Of a DNA stretch of 64,000 bases, positions 27,278-37,143 are shown piece after piece. Position numbers and translations under genes: made by a program. The notes beneath the pieces were generated by a model. It made no database searches and was not told the DNA's origin. It saw only the letters and a program-made list of their open reading frames with translations. Numbering within the stretch: the first letter of the stretch is position 1; each line of letters opens with the position of its first letter. This DNA is from Phaeodactylibacter xiamenensis (GTDB taxonomy: Bacteria > Bacteroidota > Bacteroidia > Chitinophagales > Saprospiraceae): contig NZ_JPOS01000038.1 of assembly GCF_000759025.1 (NCBI RefSeq), positions 186,001-250,000 on the forward strand, given 5' to 3'.

Positions 27278-28252
27278 ATGGATATTTCAATCGTCGTCCC
27301 GCTTTTTAATGAGGAAGAATCCCTGCCGGAGCTGGAAGCCTGGATCCGCTGGGTGATGGAAACGCATGGTTTCTCCTACGAAGTTGTATTTGTGGATGAT
27401 GGCAGCCGGGATGGCTCATGGCAGGTGGTGGAACGTCTGGCTCAGGAGAACACCTGTGTCCGGGGCATTAAGTTTCGCCGCAACTACGGGAAATCTGCTG
27501 CCCTCAACCGGGGCTTTGCTGTCGTACAGGGCGATGTGGTGGTCACCATGGATGCAGACCTGCAAGACTCCCCTGAGGAACTGCCGGAGCTTTACCGCAT
27601 GATTACAGAAGAGGGGTATGATATGGTGTCCGGCTGGAAGAAAAAGCGCTACGATCCGGTGCTTACTAAGAACCTGCCAAGTAAGTTTTTCAATTGGACG
27701 GCCCGCCGCATGACGGGCATCCACCTGCACGATTTTAACTGCGGGCTAAAGGCTTACCGCAATGCCGTAGTCAAAAGCATAGAGGTGTACGGCGATATGC
27801 ACCGTTACATACCGGTCCTCGCCAAATGGGCGGGATTCAAGAAAATAGGGGAGAAGGTGGTGCAGCATCAGGAGCGTAAATATGGCACCACTAAATTTGG
27901 TATTGAGCGCTTTATACGCGGGCCGCTGGATCTGCTCTCGGTCATTTTTATCTCCAAGTTCGGCAAACGGCCCATGCACTTTTTCGGTATGTGGGGCGTT
28001 TTTATCTTCGTCATCGGCTTCTTTGCCGCAGGTTATATTGGCATCAGCAAATTGTACCGTCTGAGCCAGGGGCTGCCTACAATTCTGGTGACGGACAATC
28101 CCTATTTCTACATTTCTCTTACCTGTATGGTTATTGGTACGATGTTGTTCCTTTCCGGCTTTTTGGCCGAGCTGATCTCGCGCACGGCTTCTGACCGAAA
28201 CAGCTATCTTATTGAGCGGGAAATCGGATCAGGCAAGGCAATGACAGAGTAA
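27278..28252 (+). CDS. Glycosyltransferase family 2 (dolichol-phosphate-mannose synthase/ArnC-like, two C-terminal TMs)
   Basis: ISIVVPLFNEEESLPEL, EVVFVDDGSRDGSW, VTMDADLQDSPEELPEL, HDFNCGLKAYRN, ERKYGTTKFGIERFIRGPLDLLSV. Confidence 0.94.
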   Translation: MDISIVVPLFNEEESLPELEAWIRWVMETHGFSYEVVFVDDGSRDGSWQVVERLAQENTCVRGIKFRRNYGKSAALNRGFAVVQGDVVVTMDADLQDSPEELPELYRMITEEGYDMVSGWKKKRYDPVLTKNLPSKFFNWTARRMTGIHLHDFNCGLKAYRNAVVKSIEVYGDMHRYIPVLAKWAGFKKIGEKVVQHQERKYGTTKFGIERFIRGPLDLLSVIFISKFGKRPMHFFGMWGVFIFVIGFFAAGYIGISKLYRLSQGLPTILVTDNPYFYISLTCMVIGTMLFLSGFLAELISRTASDRNSYLIEREIGSGKAMTE

Positions 28253-28255
28253 TAA

Positions 28256-28293
28256 AAAGGCACGTACCAATGCTGAAGCTGATACGTGCCTTT
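28256..28293. terminator. Bidirectional terminator between convergent genes
   Basis: AAAGGCACGTA ... TACGTGCCTTT perfect 11-bp stem between the GT2 gene (+) and the M28 gene (-). Confidence 0.8.
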
Positions 28294-28315
28294 CGTTCCT
28301 GCTGGAATCTATTGC

Positions 28316-29848
28316 TTAGCGTTCGTACAACTGCTTGCCAACTTCCTCATACTTATCGCCTTCCACCCAAAAGGGGCGGTCTTCGTCATCCGCAATCAGG
28401 CGTGCCGTGCGTGCCAGCGCCTGACAGAACTTCTGTAGGTAATCGAAGTCGATGGAATCCGGGTTGTCAGCTGCCTGATGGTAATAGGTACTGATTTCCT
28501 CATCAAACGAAGTCAAACCGGGGCTAAAGCACATGGCCGGCACACCTAGTTTTGCAAAAGATACATTATCAGAGCGGTCGAAGAGGTTCTGCTCCGGTGC
28601 AGGGTTGGGGAATACATCAAGCCCGAAAATGTTAGAAGCTGCTTCCACAAGTCCGTCTGTTCCGGTGCGGCCGAAGCCTACGATGGAAACATAGGAGGGG
28701 TCGTTGTAGCCTGCACCATCTGTATTCAGGTTGAAAATGACCTGTTCCATTGGGATGAGCGGGTTTTCGGCGTAGTATTGACTACCAAGTAAGCCGATTT
28801 CCTCACCGGTCACTGCCAGGAAGATAACGGAACGTTTGGGAGGCGCTTCTGCCAGTGCCTGCAGGGCACCGAGAAGTGCGGTCGTTCCCATAGCGTTGTC
28901 CCGGGCACCGTTGAAGATGCTGTCCTCCGGTGTGTAGGGAGAGCCACCATTCTTACCGGTACCAACGTGGTCGAAGTGAGCCGTGATAAGCAAATATTCG
29001 TCCTTTAATTCCGGATCGGTGCCTTCCAGCAATCCGATGACGTTGTTGGAAGTGACAGCCCGGCGGGAGAAGCCCTCACTGCTCAGCTCCACCTTTGTCT
29101 TTTTGCTATCCTTCATGGCATTGAAGGTCTCTTTGTTTTTTTCCTTGATCCAGCCATAAACAAAGTTGGGGTTGGATTTGGTGGTCTCCATTTTATCAGC
29201 CAGGTTAAGGCTTTCCTTGCCAAAGTAAGACAGGAAGAACTGCCAGGGGAACTGCAGGCGGTAGAGCTCGATCAGGCCAACCGCGCCTTTTTCTTTAGCC
29301 AGTTTACGCTTTTTGCTCATGGAGTTGAAAACGGTCAGCGGGTCTTGTCCCTCCGGCGTGCCAGGCAATACGAAAACGAGTTTACCTTCCACATCAAGCT
29401 TGTCATAGTCATTTATACCTGTTTCCTCGTCCACCCAGCCATAATTGGCAAAGACGGCTTTGGTCTTAGTCGGTTCAAGGTTGCCGGTCATCATCAGCAG
29501 GTTGTCGCCCTGTGTGTAGGTCTCGTCCTCAATGACGATCTTAGCCGCAGATGGAGGCGTAATGGCTTCAAAGGGGACAGGCTGGTAGTAGCCCTGAGCG
29601 CCATCCACTTGCTTTAGGCCAAAGGTGGCGTACTGGGAGGCGATGTAAGCAGCCGCAATATCGTTGCCCATTTCGCCGGTGCGCCGGCCCTGCAGGGCAT
29701 CAGAAGCCAAAAACCGGAGGTGGGCTTCCATATCGGCCTTGGTGATGTCAAATTCAGGGGCCCGGCTGTCGCTTTGCGCCTGAGCAGTTGTTAAGCAAAT
29801 AAAGGCAAGCCAACTTGCCAGGATTGTCAGTTTTTTCATTAATTCCAA
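28316..29848 (-). CDS. M28 family metallopeptidase
   Basis: LLITAHFDHVGTGKNGG...NGARDNAMGTTALLGALQALAE, IFLAVTGEEIGLLGSQYYAENP. Confidence 0.92.
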   Translation of the reverse strand: MELMKKLTILASWLAFICLTTAQAQSDSRAPEFDITKADMEAHLRFLASDALQGRRTGEMGNDIAAAYIASQYATFGLKQVDGAQGYYQPVPFEAITPPSAAKIVIEDETYTQGDNLLMMTGNLEPTKTKAVFANYGWVDEETGINDYDKLDVEGKLVFVLPGTPEGQDPLTVFNSMSKKRKLAKEKGAVGLIELYRLQFPWQFFLSYFGKESLNLADKMETTKSNPNFVYGWIKEKNKETFNAMKDSKKTKVELSSEGFSRRAVTSNNVIGLLEGTDPELKDEYLLITAHFDHVGTGKNGGSPYTPEDSIFNGARDNAMGTTALLGALQALAEAPPKRSVIFLAVTGEEIGLLGSQYYAENPLIPMEQVIFNLNTDGAGYNDPSYVSIVGFGRTGTDGLVEAASNIFGLDVFPNPAPEQNLFDRSDNVSFAKLGVPAMCFSPGLTSFDEEISTYYHQAADNPDSIDFDYLQKFCQALARTARLIADDEDRPFWVEGDKYEEVGKQLYER

Positions 29849-30115
29849 TGGTTTGGTTACACGAGTCCTGTCCTTATTAGAGGAGGTTCCTCAGATAAGG
29901 GTTAAAGGTAATGATACAGGACGGAATGATCGGTATTGAATCTACGGAAGTATCGAATTGGAAGATTGATGACGCCATTAGCCCGCTGAAAGGCCGCAGA
30001 TGCTGCTATACGTCTGGTGTTCAACCGCTAGTGTCTCCCCGCTGTTGTTAATCCTGAAAAATCCCTGTATTTTTGGAAATAGGAATAGCGACTTTCCTGA
30101 TCCGCAAATGCCTTT

Positions 30116-32776
30116 ATGAAGCGACTTCTACTTTTAATATTGCTTACCATCCCTTGTGCTTATGTGCTGGTTGCTCAGGGAGTGCTGGATCAACAGGTCT
30201 CTGCTGAGTTTTGGGAGGTATCGCTAGAGGAAGCGCTCTACCGGCTGGGCGACGAGCATGATTTACGGTTGTCCTTTTCCAACGATATCCTTCCTCCGAA
30301 GGTCATTACGGCAAAGTTCGAGCAGCGCACTATCGGAAGTGCTTTAGGCCAGCTACTACAGGATACGCCCCTAAGGATTAAAGAGCTTGGTGGGCAAATT
30401 GTGATTTTCTTGCCAGTTGATCTTGAATTCACCATCAATGGTATTTTGGTGGATGCCAGTACAGGTGAACGCCTGATCGGTGCCAACATCTACGATAATA
30501 AAAGTGGCAAAGGCACGGTCACTAATGAGTATGGTTATTTTAGTATTACCCTTCCAGCTGGCCCGGTAGCGCTGGATTTCTCTTACGTTGGCTATGGCAC
30601 TCTTTCTTCTGATTTCTATTTAATGGACAATCAGCGCCTCGACCAGCAACTACGGTCTGACCTTCAGTTGGAGCCAATAGAAGTGGTGGGGTACAAACCC
30701 AGGGTTGACCCGAAAATGGTACAATCCGGAGGGGCGACACAGCTAAACATGGAGCAGTTGGAACAGCTGCCGGCTTTGGCTGGGGAGTCTGACCTGGTCA
30801 GGGCCTTACAGTTGCTGCCCGGTGTTCAATCTGGTACAGATGGATTGGATGGGCTGCATGTACGGGGCGGAGGCAATGGTCAGAACCTGATCATGATCGA
30901 TGGTGTACCGGTCTACAACATATCTCATGCAGCGGGGCTGTTCTCGGTATTTAATACGAATGCCGTCAAAAGTGCCCAGCTCTATAAAAGTGGATTCCCT
31001 GCCCGTTTTGGTGGGCGTTTATCTTCCGTTCTGGACATTCGTACCCGTGACGGCAACAACCAGCACTATGAAGCTGAGGCAAGCCTTGGGCTTTTGTCAG
31101 GCCGGATGACGCTGGAAGGGCCGATTCAGAAAGGTAAAAGCAGCTTTATCGTTTCCGGCCGCCGTAGCCTGATTGGCTGGTATTTGCAGCCGCTTGCCGA
31201 GAGCATACGTTCAGAAGAGGACCGGCAGAGCCTGGTAGACTATGATTTTTATGACGTTAATGCCAAACTGAACTTTACGCTTTCAGATCGGGACGACCTT
31301 TACTTTAGTTTTTATACAGGCAAGGATGCTTACCGAAACCGAAGCCTGGCATTGGATACTCTGTTCACTCAGGATACCAGCGTCTTAGAGCCTGTACCTT
31401 TTCTCTCCTCCAGAAGTGCGCTGGAGGAGATGACCTGGGGGAACACCGTGACTTCCATGCGATGGACTCATCTGTTTGGCGATCAGCTGTTCGCAAGCCT
31501 CACTGCTTCTTACAGCGGGCTGGATGTGGGCATTACTTACGAAAGGGGCGATTCTCTGACGAATGCAAGGTCTGGGAGTGTAACGGACCGGTACATTAGT
31601 ATAGGGAGGTACTTTTCGCAAATTGATGATTTTGGTGTGCGGCTTGACTTTGACTACCGGCCTGCGCCTGTACAATCGCTTCGGTTTGGGGTTTTTGCCA
31701 CCCGTCATCTGTTTGAACCAGGCCTTTTATCACTCGAACTGGTTGAGAAATCAGATACCCTCCGGCAGCCCCGGATGCAAGCCAGGGCCATATCTGCCGT
31801 TGAATTTGGGGGCTATCTGGAAAATATCTGGCAGGTTAGTCCGGAGGTTAAGGTAAATGCCGGGCTTCATCTGGCTGCATTTCAGGTAGATGGGCAGACT
31901 TACTCCTCTTTGCAGCCCCGGTTGATTGCCAACTGGAGCATTAATAACCGTCTTCTGCTGAATGGCTATCTGAGCAAAATGACACAGTTTGTCCACCTGC
32001 TTTCCAACTCTACACTTGGCCTGCCCAATGACCTCTGGGTGCCTAGTACTGCATCCGTTAAGCCGGAGCAGAGCTGGCAGTTTGGTTTGTCTTCGACCTG
32101 GCAGTTTGGGGAAGGCTGGCAGCTTACCGGCGATATGTACACCAAGTATATGAGCCAGCTGCTAACTTACTCGGAAGGGGCGCTGTTTTTTAATAATTGG
32201 GAAAGCAATCTTACCTCAGGGACAGGACAGGCATATGGCATGGAGCTGCTTTTGGAAAAACGGCAGGGAAAGACTACCGGATGGGCATCCTACGGGCTGG
32301 CCTGGGCGGACCGGCGCTTCCCACTCGTAAATAACGGGAGGCGGTACCCTTATAGGTATGACCGCAGGCACAGCCTTACCCTTGCTTTCGTGCATGTCTT
32401 CAACGAGTGGCTGGAGTTTTCCGGATCATGGGCAATGAATTCCGGTTTTGCTTTTAGCCTTCCGCAGGGGCGTTATCAGGTTTTCCTGCCTGGAGTCGGG
32501 AGCATCAACGTCGTTGATTATGGAGAAAAGAACAGCTTTCGGATGCCCGTTTATCACCGCCTGGATTTTGGGGTAAACCTTTACATCGAAGCAGAAAGGG
32601 TTCGGCATACTTTAAACCTGGGCGTTTATAACCTGTATAACCGCCGAAACCCATTGTATTACAATCTGGAAACCCGCTATGTAACCGAGGGCAGCGAAAT
32701 AAGGGAAGACCGCCGGTTTAGCCCGGTATGGTTGTTGCCATTAATCCCTGCACTGAACTATTCTTTAAAATTATAA
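30116..32776 (+). CDS. TonB-dependent receptor with STN and carboxypeptidase-regulatory-like domains
   Basis: Signal peptide, STN-like N-terminus, FTINGILVDASTGERLIGANIYD, plug LHVRGGGNGQNLIMIDGVPVYN, beta-barrel C-terminus. Confidence 0.93.
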   Translation: MKRLLLLILLTIPCAYVLVAQGVLDQQVSAEFWEVSLEEALYRLGDEHDLRLSFSNDILPPKVITAKFEQRTIGSALGQLLQDTPLRIKELGGQIVIFLPVDLEFTINGILVDASTGERLIGANIYDNKSGKGTVTNEYGYFSITLPAGPVALDFSYVGYGTLSSDFYLMDNQRLDQQLRSDLQLEPIEVVGYKPRVDPKMVQSGGATQLNMEQLEQLPALAGESDLVRALQLLPGVQSGTDGLDGLHVRGGGNGQNLIMIDGVPVYNISHAAGLFSVFNTNAVKSAQLYKSGFPARFGGRLSSVLDIRTRDGNNQHYEAEASLGLLSGRMTLEGPIQKGKSSFIVSGRRSLIGWYLQPLAESIRSEEDRQSLVDYDFYDVNAKLNFTLSDRDDLYFSFYTGKDAYRNRSLALDTLFTQDTSVLEPVPFLSSRSALEEMTWGNTVTSMRWTHLFGDQLFASLTASYSGLDVGITYERGDSLTNARSGSVTDRYISIGRYFSQIDDFGVRLDFDYRPAPVQSLRFGVFATRHLFEPGLLSLELVEKSDTLRQPRMQARAISAVEFGGYLENIWQVSPEVKVNAGLHLAAFQVDGQTYSSLQPRLIANWSINNRLLLNGYLSKMTQFVHLLSNSTLGLPNDLWVPSTASVKPEQSWQFGLSSTWQFGEGWQLTGDMYTKYMSQLLTYSEGALFFNNWESNLTSGTGQAYGMELLLEKRQGKTTGWASYGLAWADRRFPLVNNGRRYPYRYDRRHSLTLAFVHVFNEWLEFSGSWAMNSGFAFSLPQGRYQVFLPGVGSINVVDYGEKNSFRMPVYHRLDFGVNLYIEAERVRHTLNLGVYNLYNRRNPLYYNLETRYVTEGSEIREDRRFSPVWLLPLIPALNYSLKL

Positions 32777-32935
32777 TTGTATATTCGCTGACATCTCCTT
32801 ATATTTTAGGGGATATTATTGCTAGAGGGGGGCTCTTCGCCGAAACCCTATTTATGCCGGAATAATATTTTGACAAACCGCTTTGATTTTAATGTTTGTT
32901 TTAAGTGTTTTTGGTATGGAGAAAACGGATAGTTT

Positions 32936-33883
32936 ATGCCGCGTTTGATTTTTTTACCGATTTTTTTGGCTATGCTAAGCTTTGTGCTTAGTTGTGAAAA
33001 AGTCTTTGACGTTAATTCGGCTATAGATGCCCGTTCGTCTGAACTCGTGGTGGTAAGCAGTTTCACACTGGATCGGACATTACAGGTCTATGTATCTTCC
33101 TCCGGAAGTATCCTTGATGATGAGCCAATCGCTTATATCGATAACGCTATTGTAGAGCTCTACCGCAATGAGGAATTTCTGACTCAACTGAGCTTTTCTG
33201 AAGATAAGGACAAGATATCAAACCTGCCATTCTATTCTGCAGGAGATTTCCAGCTCCAGGTCGGGATCAAATATACCATTAGGGTGGATGCGCCGGGCTT
33301 TGAGACGGTCACTGCCCATAGTCAAATCCCTACGCCTGTCAAAATGGTTTCTTCTGAGATTTCGGATTTGCAGTTTTCTGAGATGACGGGAGAAAAGGAA
33401 ACTCTGGTCCGTTACCGCGTTGGAATCGCCTTCGAGGATCCCGGGCAGATAGATAATTACTATCACATCAACCTGCTGCAACAATTTAGAGAATATGCAA
33501 TTATTGAGAATGACACCCTGTATTTCAGGGAGGAAATGAGGCCTGTAATTTTTTCGAACCAACTGAATACCAACTTTCAGGTCGCTCATGTTGGTGGAGG
33601 TTTGTTGTTGGCAGATGAAGATCAGGATGGCCAAACCATCCGGTTAAACCTACCCGTTGAATTTAGTTATTTGCCGAACCGTGATGAGCTGGGTAAGCTC
33701 TTTATCGAGCTGCGGGCGGTTTCCAAGGAGTATTACCAATACTTCTCAACCATAAGCAGGCAGAATGGCGTGTCGGACTCCCCCTATGCTGATCCTGTAA
33801 TCGTTTACGATAATATTAACGGCGGGCAGGGGGTTTTCGCAGGGTTTAGCACTTCCAGCGACTCCCTTGTTGTTGGGTATTGA
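32936..33883 (+). CDS. DUF4249 domain-containing putative lipoprotein
   Basis: LSFVLSCEKVFDVNSAIDARSSELVVVSSFTLDRTLQVYVSSS, lipobox-like LSC; downstream of the TonB receptor as typical for DUF4249. Confidence 0.85.
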   Translation: MPRLIFLPIFLAMLSFVLSCEKVFDVNSAIDARSSELVVVSSFTLDRTLQVYVSSSGSILDDEPIAYIDNAIVELYRNEEFLTQLSFSEDKDKISNLPFYSAGDFQLQVGIKYTIRVDAPGFETVTAHSQIPTPVKMVSSEISDLQFSEMTGEKETLVRYRVGIAFEDPGQIDNYYHINLLQQFREYAIIENDTLYFREEMRPVIFSNQLNTNFQVAHVGGGLLLADEDQDGQTIRLNLPVEFSYLPNRDELGKLFIELRAVSKEYYQYFSTISRQNGVSDSPYADPVIVYDNINGGQGVFAGFSTSSDSLVVGY

Positions 33884-34085
33884 CGTTTCCTGACTCCCCG
33901 TTTTACACGCTCCGCCTTTACATACTTTCCCTACTCTGGTTATTTTGTTATACAGTTCATCTGAAAAAACTTCTTCTTCGCATAGGGGGACTTCTGATAT
34001 TTAGTGTCTCTATAGGTGAAATTGCAGAATACATGGCATTGAATATTGTCCATGTTTGAAAGTGAGATTACCTAAAAGAGCTAAC

Positions 34086-34766
34086 ATGAACGCCGAAGCA
34101 AAATCATCATTTATTGACCTTTTTCCCCTCTTCTCCGTTCTCTCTGCTGAGGACAAAGCGGCGCTGGCAGAGATGATGGAGTATAAGGTGAAGCCGAAGT
34201 ATTCCTTCATCTATATGCCGGGAGATGCTTCAGAATACATTTATTTCCTGGCCAAAGGGACTGTTAAAATTGGCACACATTCCACAGATGGTAAGGAGAT
34301 TATTAAGTCACTGATCCATCCTACTGCCATGTTTGGGGAGTTGGGCCTGATAGGAGAGCCTTATTACAAGGATTTTGCACAGGCACTTAAGCAGGACGTT
34401 CATGTGTATCAGCTTAAAGTAGCTGATATGAAAAAGCTGATGCAAAAGAGTTTTGACCTCTGCACGTCGGTCATGAATCTGTTTGGCGGCCGGTTGGTCC
34501 GGGCGGAGGACAAGCTGGAGTCGCTGATTTTCAAAGATGCCCGCACTCGTATTATTGAATTTATCAAAGACGCCGTCAACAAGCGCGGCCGCCGGGTGGG
34601 CTACGAAATGCTGCTCAAGCACTCCCTGACGCACCAGGATATTGCCAATATCACCTGCACCTCCCGTCAAACGGTAACACTGGTGCTTAATGAGCTAAAA
34701 AAATCAGACCTTATCTATTTTAACCGGGGTAAAATTCTGGTAAGAGATATGGCAAGGCTCGTTTAG
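34086..34766 (+). CDS. Crp/Fnr family transcriptional regulator
   Basis: cNMP-binding fold (SEYIYFLAKGTVKIGTHSTDGKEIIKSLIHPTAMFGELGLIGE), HTH LTHQDIANITCTSRQTVTLVLNELKKSDLIYF. Confidence 0.93.
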   Translation: MNAEAKSSFIDLFPLFSVLSAEDKAALAEMMEYKVKPKYSFIYMPGDASEYIYFLAKGTVKIGTHSTDGKEIIKSLIHPTAMFGELGLIGEPYYKDFAQALKQDVHVYQLKVADMKKLMQKSFDLCTSVMNLFGGRLVRAEDKLESLIFKDARTRIIEFIKDAVNKRGRRVGYEMLLKHSLTHQDIANITCTSRQTVTLVLNELKKSDLIYFNRGKILVRDMARLV

Positions 34767-34819
34767 ACAAATAAATCACGAGAATTGGATTAAAAAGGTA
34801 TAAGAATCGGATTTAAAGA

Positions 34820-34854
34820 AAGCCCCGGTAAGCGTACATCGCTCCGGGGCTTTT
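34820..34854. terminator. Terminator hairpin
   Basis: AAGCCCCGG ... CCGGGGCTTTT between convergent Crp/Fnr (+) and FISUMP (-) genes. Confidence 0.85.
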
Positions 34855-34890
34855 AGCATTAGCGGCCATATCTGACAGGCTGCAAGTAGG

Positions 34891-35934
34891 CTAATCCCTG
34901 ACGCAGCGCAGAGAGTTCCCAAGTGTTTTTAAGTGGTCACCTTGGTGTGTAGCGTTGTCGTATTGTATATCAATTCGGTAGGCAGAATAAGAATACTTTT
35001 CAGTAGCGCTCCACCACCAACCAATTTCCCCAACGTTCCGGAATTCGCCATCTATGCTACGGTATCCGCCCGGGCGTGCAGTGAAGCCGGTTTCATTGGT
35101 CGAAGTACTATTATCACCAACCCAGTGTGCGTTCCCCATCTCTTTTAATTTTCCACCGGCTACGGCATATCCACCCAGGTAATCGACCAGTTCTGTCCAT
35201 TCCTCATCACTCGGCAGGTGCCAGCCTGTAGGGCATGCGCCCTGCACTTCGCTTGGGTTAGTACTGCTGCTGATTGCACCGTTCATAGCTGCTGTCCAAT
35301 TATAGAGGACGCCGTAAGAAGTGTAATTGGGGGTGGCTTTGGCTTCATCAATATCTGTCCCGTTGTAACCATATACATAATAATACGGCCCTTCTTCATC
35401 TTCTGATCCGTCAACCGGCCTGTTTACCATTGGCAAATAGACCAGGTTTTCGGCCATCCATACTTGATCGCCTATGGTGGCAGTTGGATAAACATGCCCA
35501 TCACGGGGGTCAGTAAAACTACCTGCGTTACTCTCCTCCAGTGTCGTAAATGATACGGTGTTGCCATAGCCTGTGCCTACGCTATTAGTTGCATACGCCC
35601 GGGCATAGTAAGTTGTATTGGGCTCCAAATCTACAAGACTGCTTATGAAATTTCCGGTGCCACCACCATTCTCGGTTTTACGGTCATTAATGGTTGGTGG
35701 GGCTGTCGTATTCCAGCAGGTTCCTCTTTGGGTTATGACCTTTCCGCCATCATCAGTGATGTTTCCCCCTAAGAGGGCTGAGGTTATAGTTATTTCAACG
35801 GCTTCTGCAGTTGAAAGCAACGGGACATCGTCAGGGTCATCAATATGGACAGTATCTTTTTCGCAGCCAGCTGCAAAAACCAATAACCCCATCATTGCTA
35901 AGAGTAGATGGATAAAGAATTTTTGGCTTTTCAT
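34891..35934 (-). CDS. FISUMP domain-containing lipoprotein
   Basis: FAAGCEKD lipobox; YPTATIGDQVWMAENLVYLP, YGVLYNWTAAMN, ACPTGWHLPSDEEWTELVDYLGG, WWSATE...LRCVRD. Confidence 0.9.
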   Translation of the reverse strand: MKSQKFFIHLLLAMMGLLVFAAGCEKDTVHIDDPDDVPLLSTAEAVEITITSALLGGNITDDGGKVITQRGTCWNTTAPPTINDRKTENGGGTGNFISSLVDLEPNTTYYARAYATNSVGTGYGNTVSFTTLEESNAGSFTDPRDGHVYPTATIGDQVWMAENLVYLPMVNRPVDGSEDEEGPYYYVYGYNGTDIDEAKATPNYTSYGVLYNWTAAMNGAISSSTNPSEVQGACPTGWHLPSDEEWTELVDYLGGYAVAGGKLKEMGNAHWVGDNSTSTNETGFTARPGGYRSIDGEFRNVGEIGWWWSATEKYSYSAYRIDIQYDNATHQGDHLKTLGNSLRCVRD

Positions 35935-36318
35935 CGTTCGATAATTTAGTTGTTATGTTGCTCATTGAACAGCCTGCCAACAGTATGACCAAGGCTTGGA
36001 ACTGATTCAACGTGTTATTGTCAACAACTTCTATACTACGAGTTTGTCTGCTCTACTGTGCGGAGTATAGAGCAGTCAAAGCCAGGGTTTACGCCGAAAA
36101 GCGGCGGTTATTTGCCTCAATAGGCAGGACTACTTTGTCAGCTGTATTCTTTATCCATTTATACAGATCAACTGAGCAAAGCAATGAGTTTTATCATCGT
36201 GTTGCAGTTTTTTTTCAATAGGGTATTTTCCACGCTGGAAAAGCGGCTAATTCACTAATGTACGCTACTGCGTTTTACTGCTACTAGTTTCGGTACGGAG
36301 TAGTATAGCAACGGAAAT

Positions 36319-37023
36319 TTATTTAGCATTAAGCGCCCAGTTGTATTCCCGGAAACTCACTTCGGCACTGTCCTTCACATCTGTTGTAGTGTAACGGTCC
36401 ACGAAAGCTTTGACATCGTCAAAATCCTCACCGTACCAGTTGAAAATCTGGGACAGTTCCAGTGATTTGGCGCTGATTGTATTGTAGGCTTCGTTGTTGA
36501 TGAAGGCTTGCGTTTGCTGCTCCAGGTATTGCTCAAGCTTGTCTGCTGTCCAGGCGTGGTTGAGCAGGGGAGGGCAGGACTGCGCTGCACAATTGACCGC
36601 AAAGTGGATACGAGGCTCGTTGTAGCGGGGGCGGATGATATCGTGCTCAATTTGGTTAAGCGAATAGGTTTGCCGGCCCAGTTTTATCCATTTAACGTCC
36701 CAGGGGTTGCCATCGTGAAGGTCCCGGATACTCTTGACCGGATAATTATCCACGATGAGCTTGACCGTGAAGGCATTATAAACATTAATCCAGTAGGCGA
36801 GCTTCTCATCCCGGCTCCAGCTGTCCATAGGTGGGTGGTTAGCCAGTTCTTCGAGATAGGCGTTCAGGTCTTTATTATTTTTTGCCAGCTTTTTGTAGTT
36901 GACCGCGCCGTCCTCCGAGACGTACTGCTGAAGTACTGCCTCCCAAAGGCTGTGATCGGGTGTGGAGGCTTCGGGCGCAGATAGGGTGGTCATAATGGTC
37001 AGTAAAAAAGAAACGTAGATCAT
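36319..37023 (-). CDS. DUF547 domain-containing protein
   Basis: EKLAYWINVYNAFTVKLIVDNYPVKSIRDL, EPRIHFAVNCAAQSCPPL, FNWYGEDF. Confidence 0.93.
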   Translation of the reverse strand: MIYVSFLLTIMTTLSAPEASTPDHSLWEAVLQQYVSEDGAVNYKKLAKNNKDLNAYLEELANHPPMDSWSRDEKLAYWINVYNAFTVKLIVDNYPVKSIRDLHDGNPWDVKWIKLGRQTYSLNQIEHDIIRPRYNEPRIHFAVNCAAQSCPPLLNHAWTADKLEQYLEQQTQAFINNEAYNTISAKSLELSQIFNWYGEDFDDVKAFVDRYTTTDVKDSAEVSFREYNWALNAK

Positions 37024-37143
37024 AGTTGAGTATCGATTTATGTGGGGGGAAGATAATCATTCTATCGTTCACAAAACTGATTTCCCGGAAGTGATGTTGC
37101 CTGCTCCGGCTTCAAATGTTCCGGAGCGGACATCTGTCTTCTT

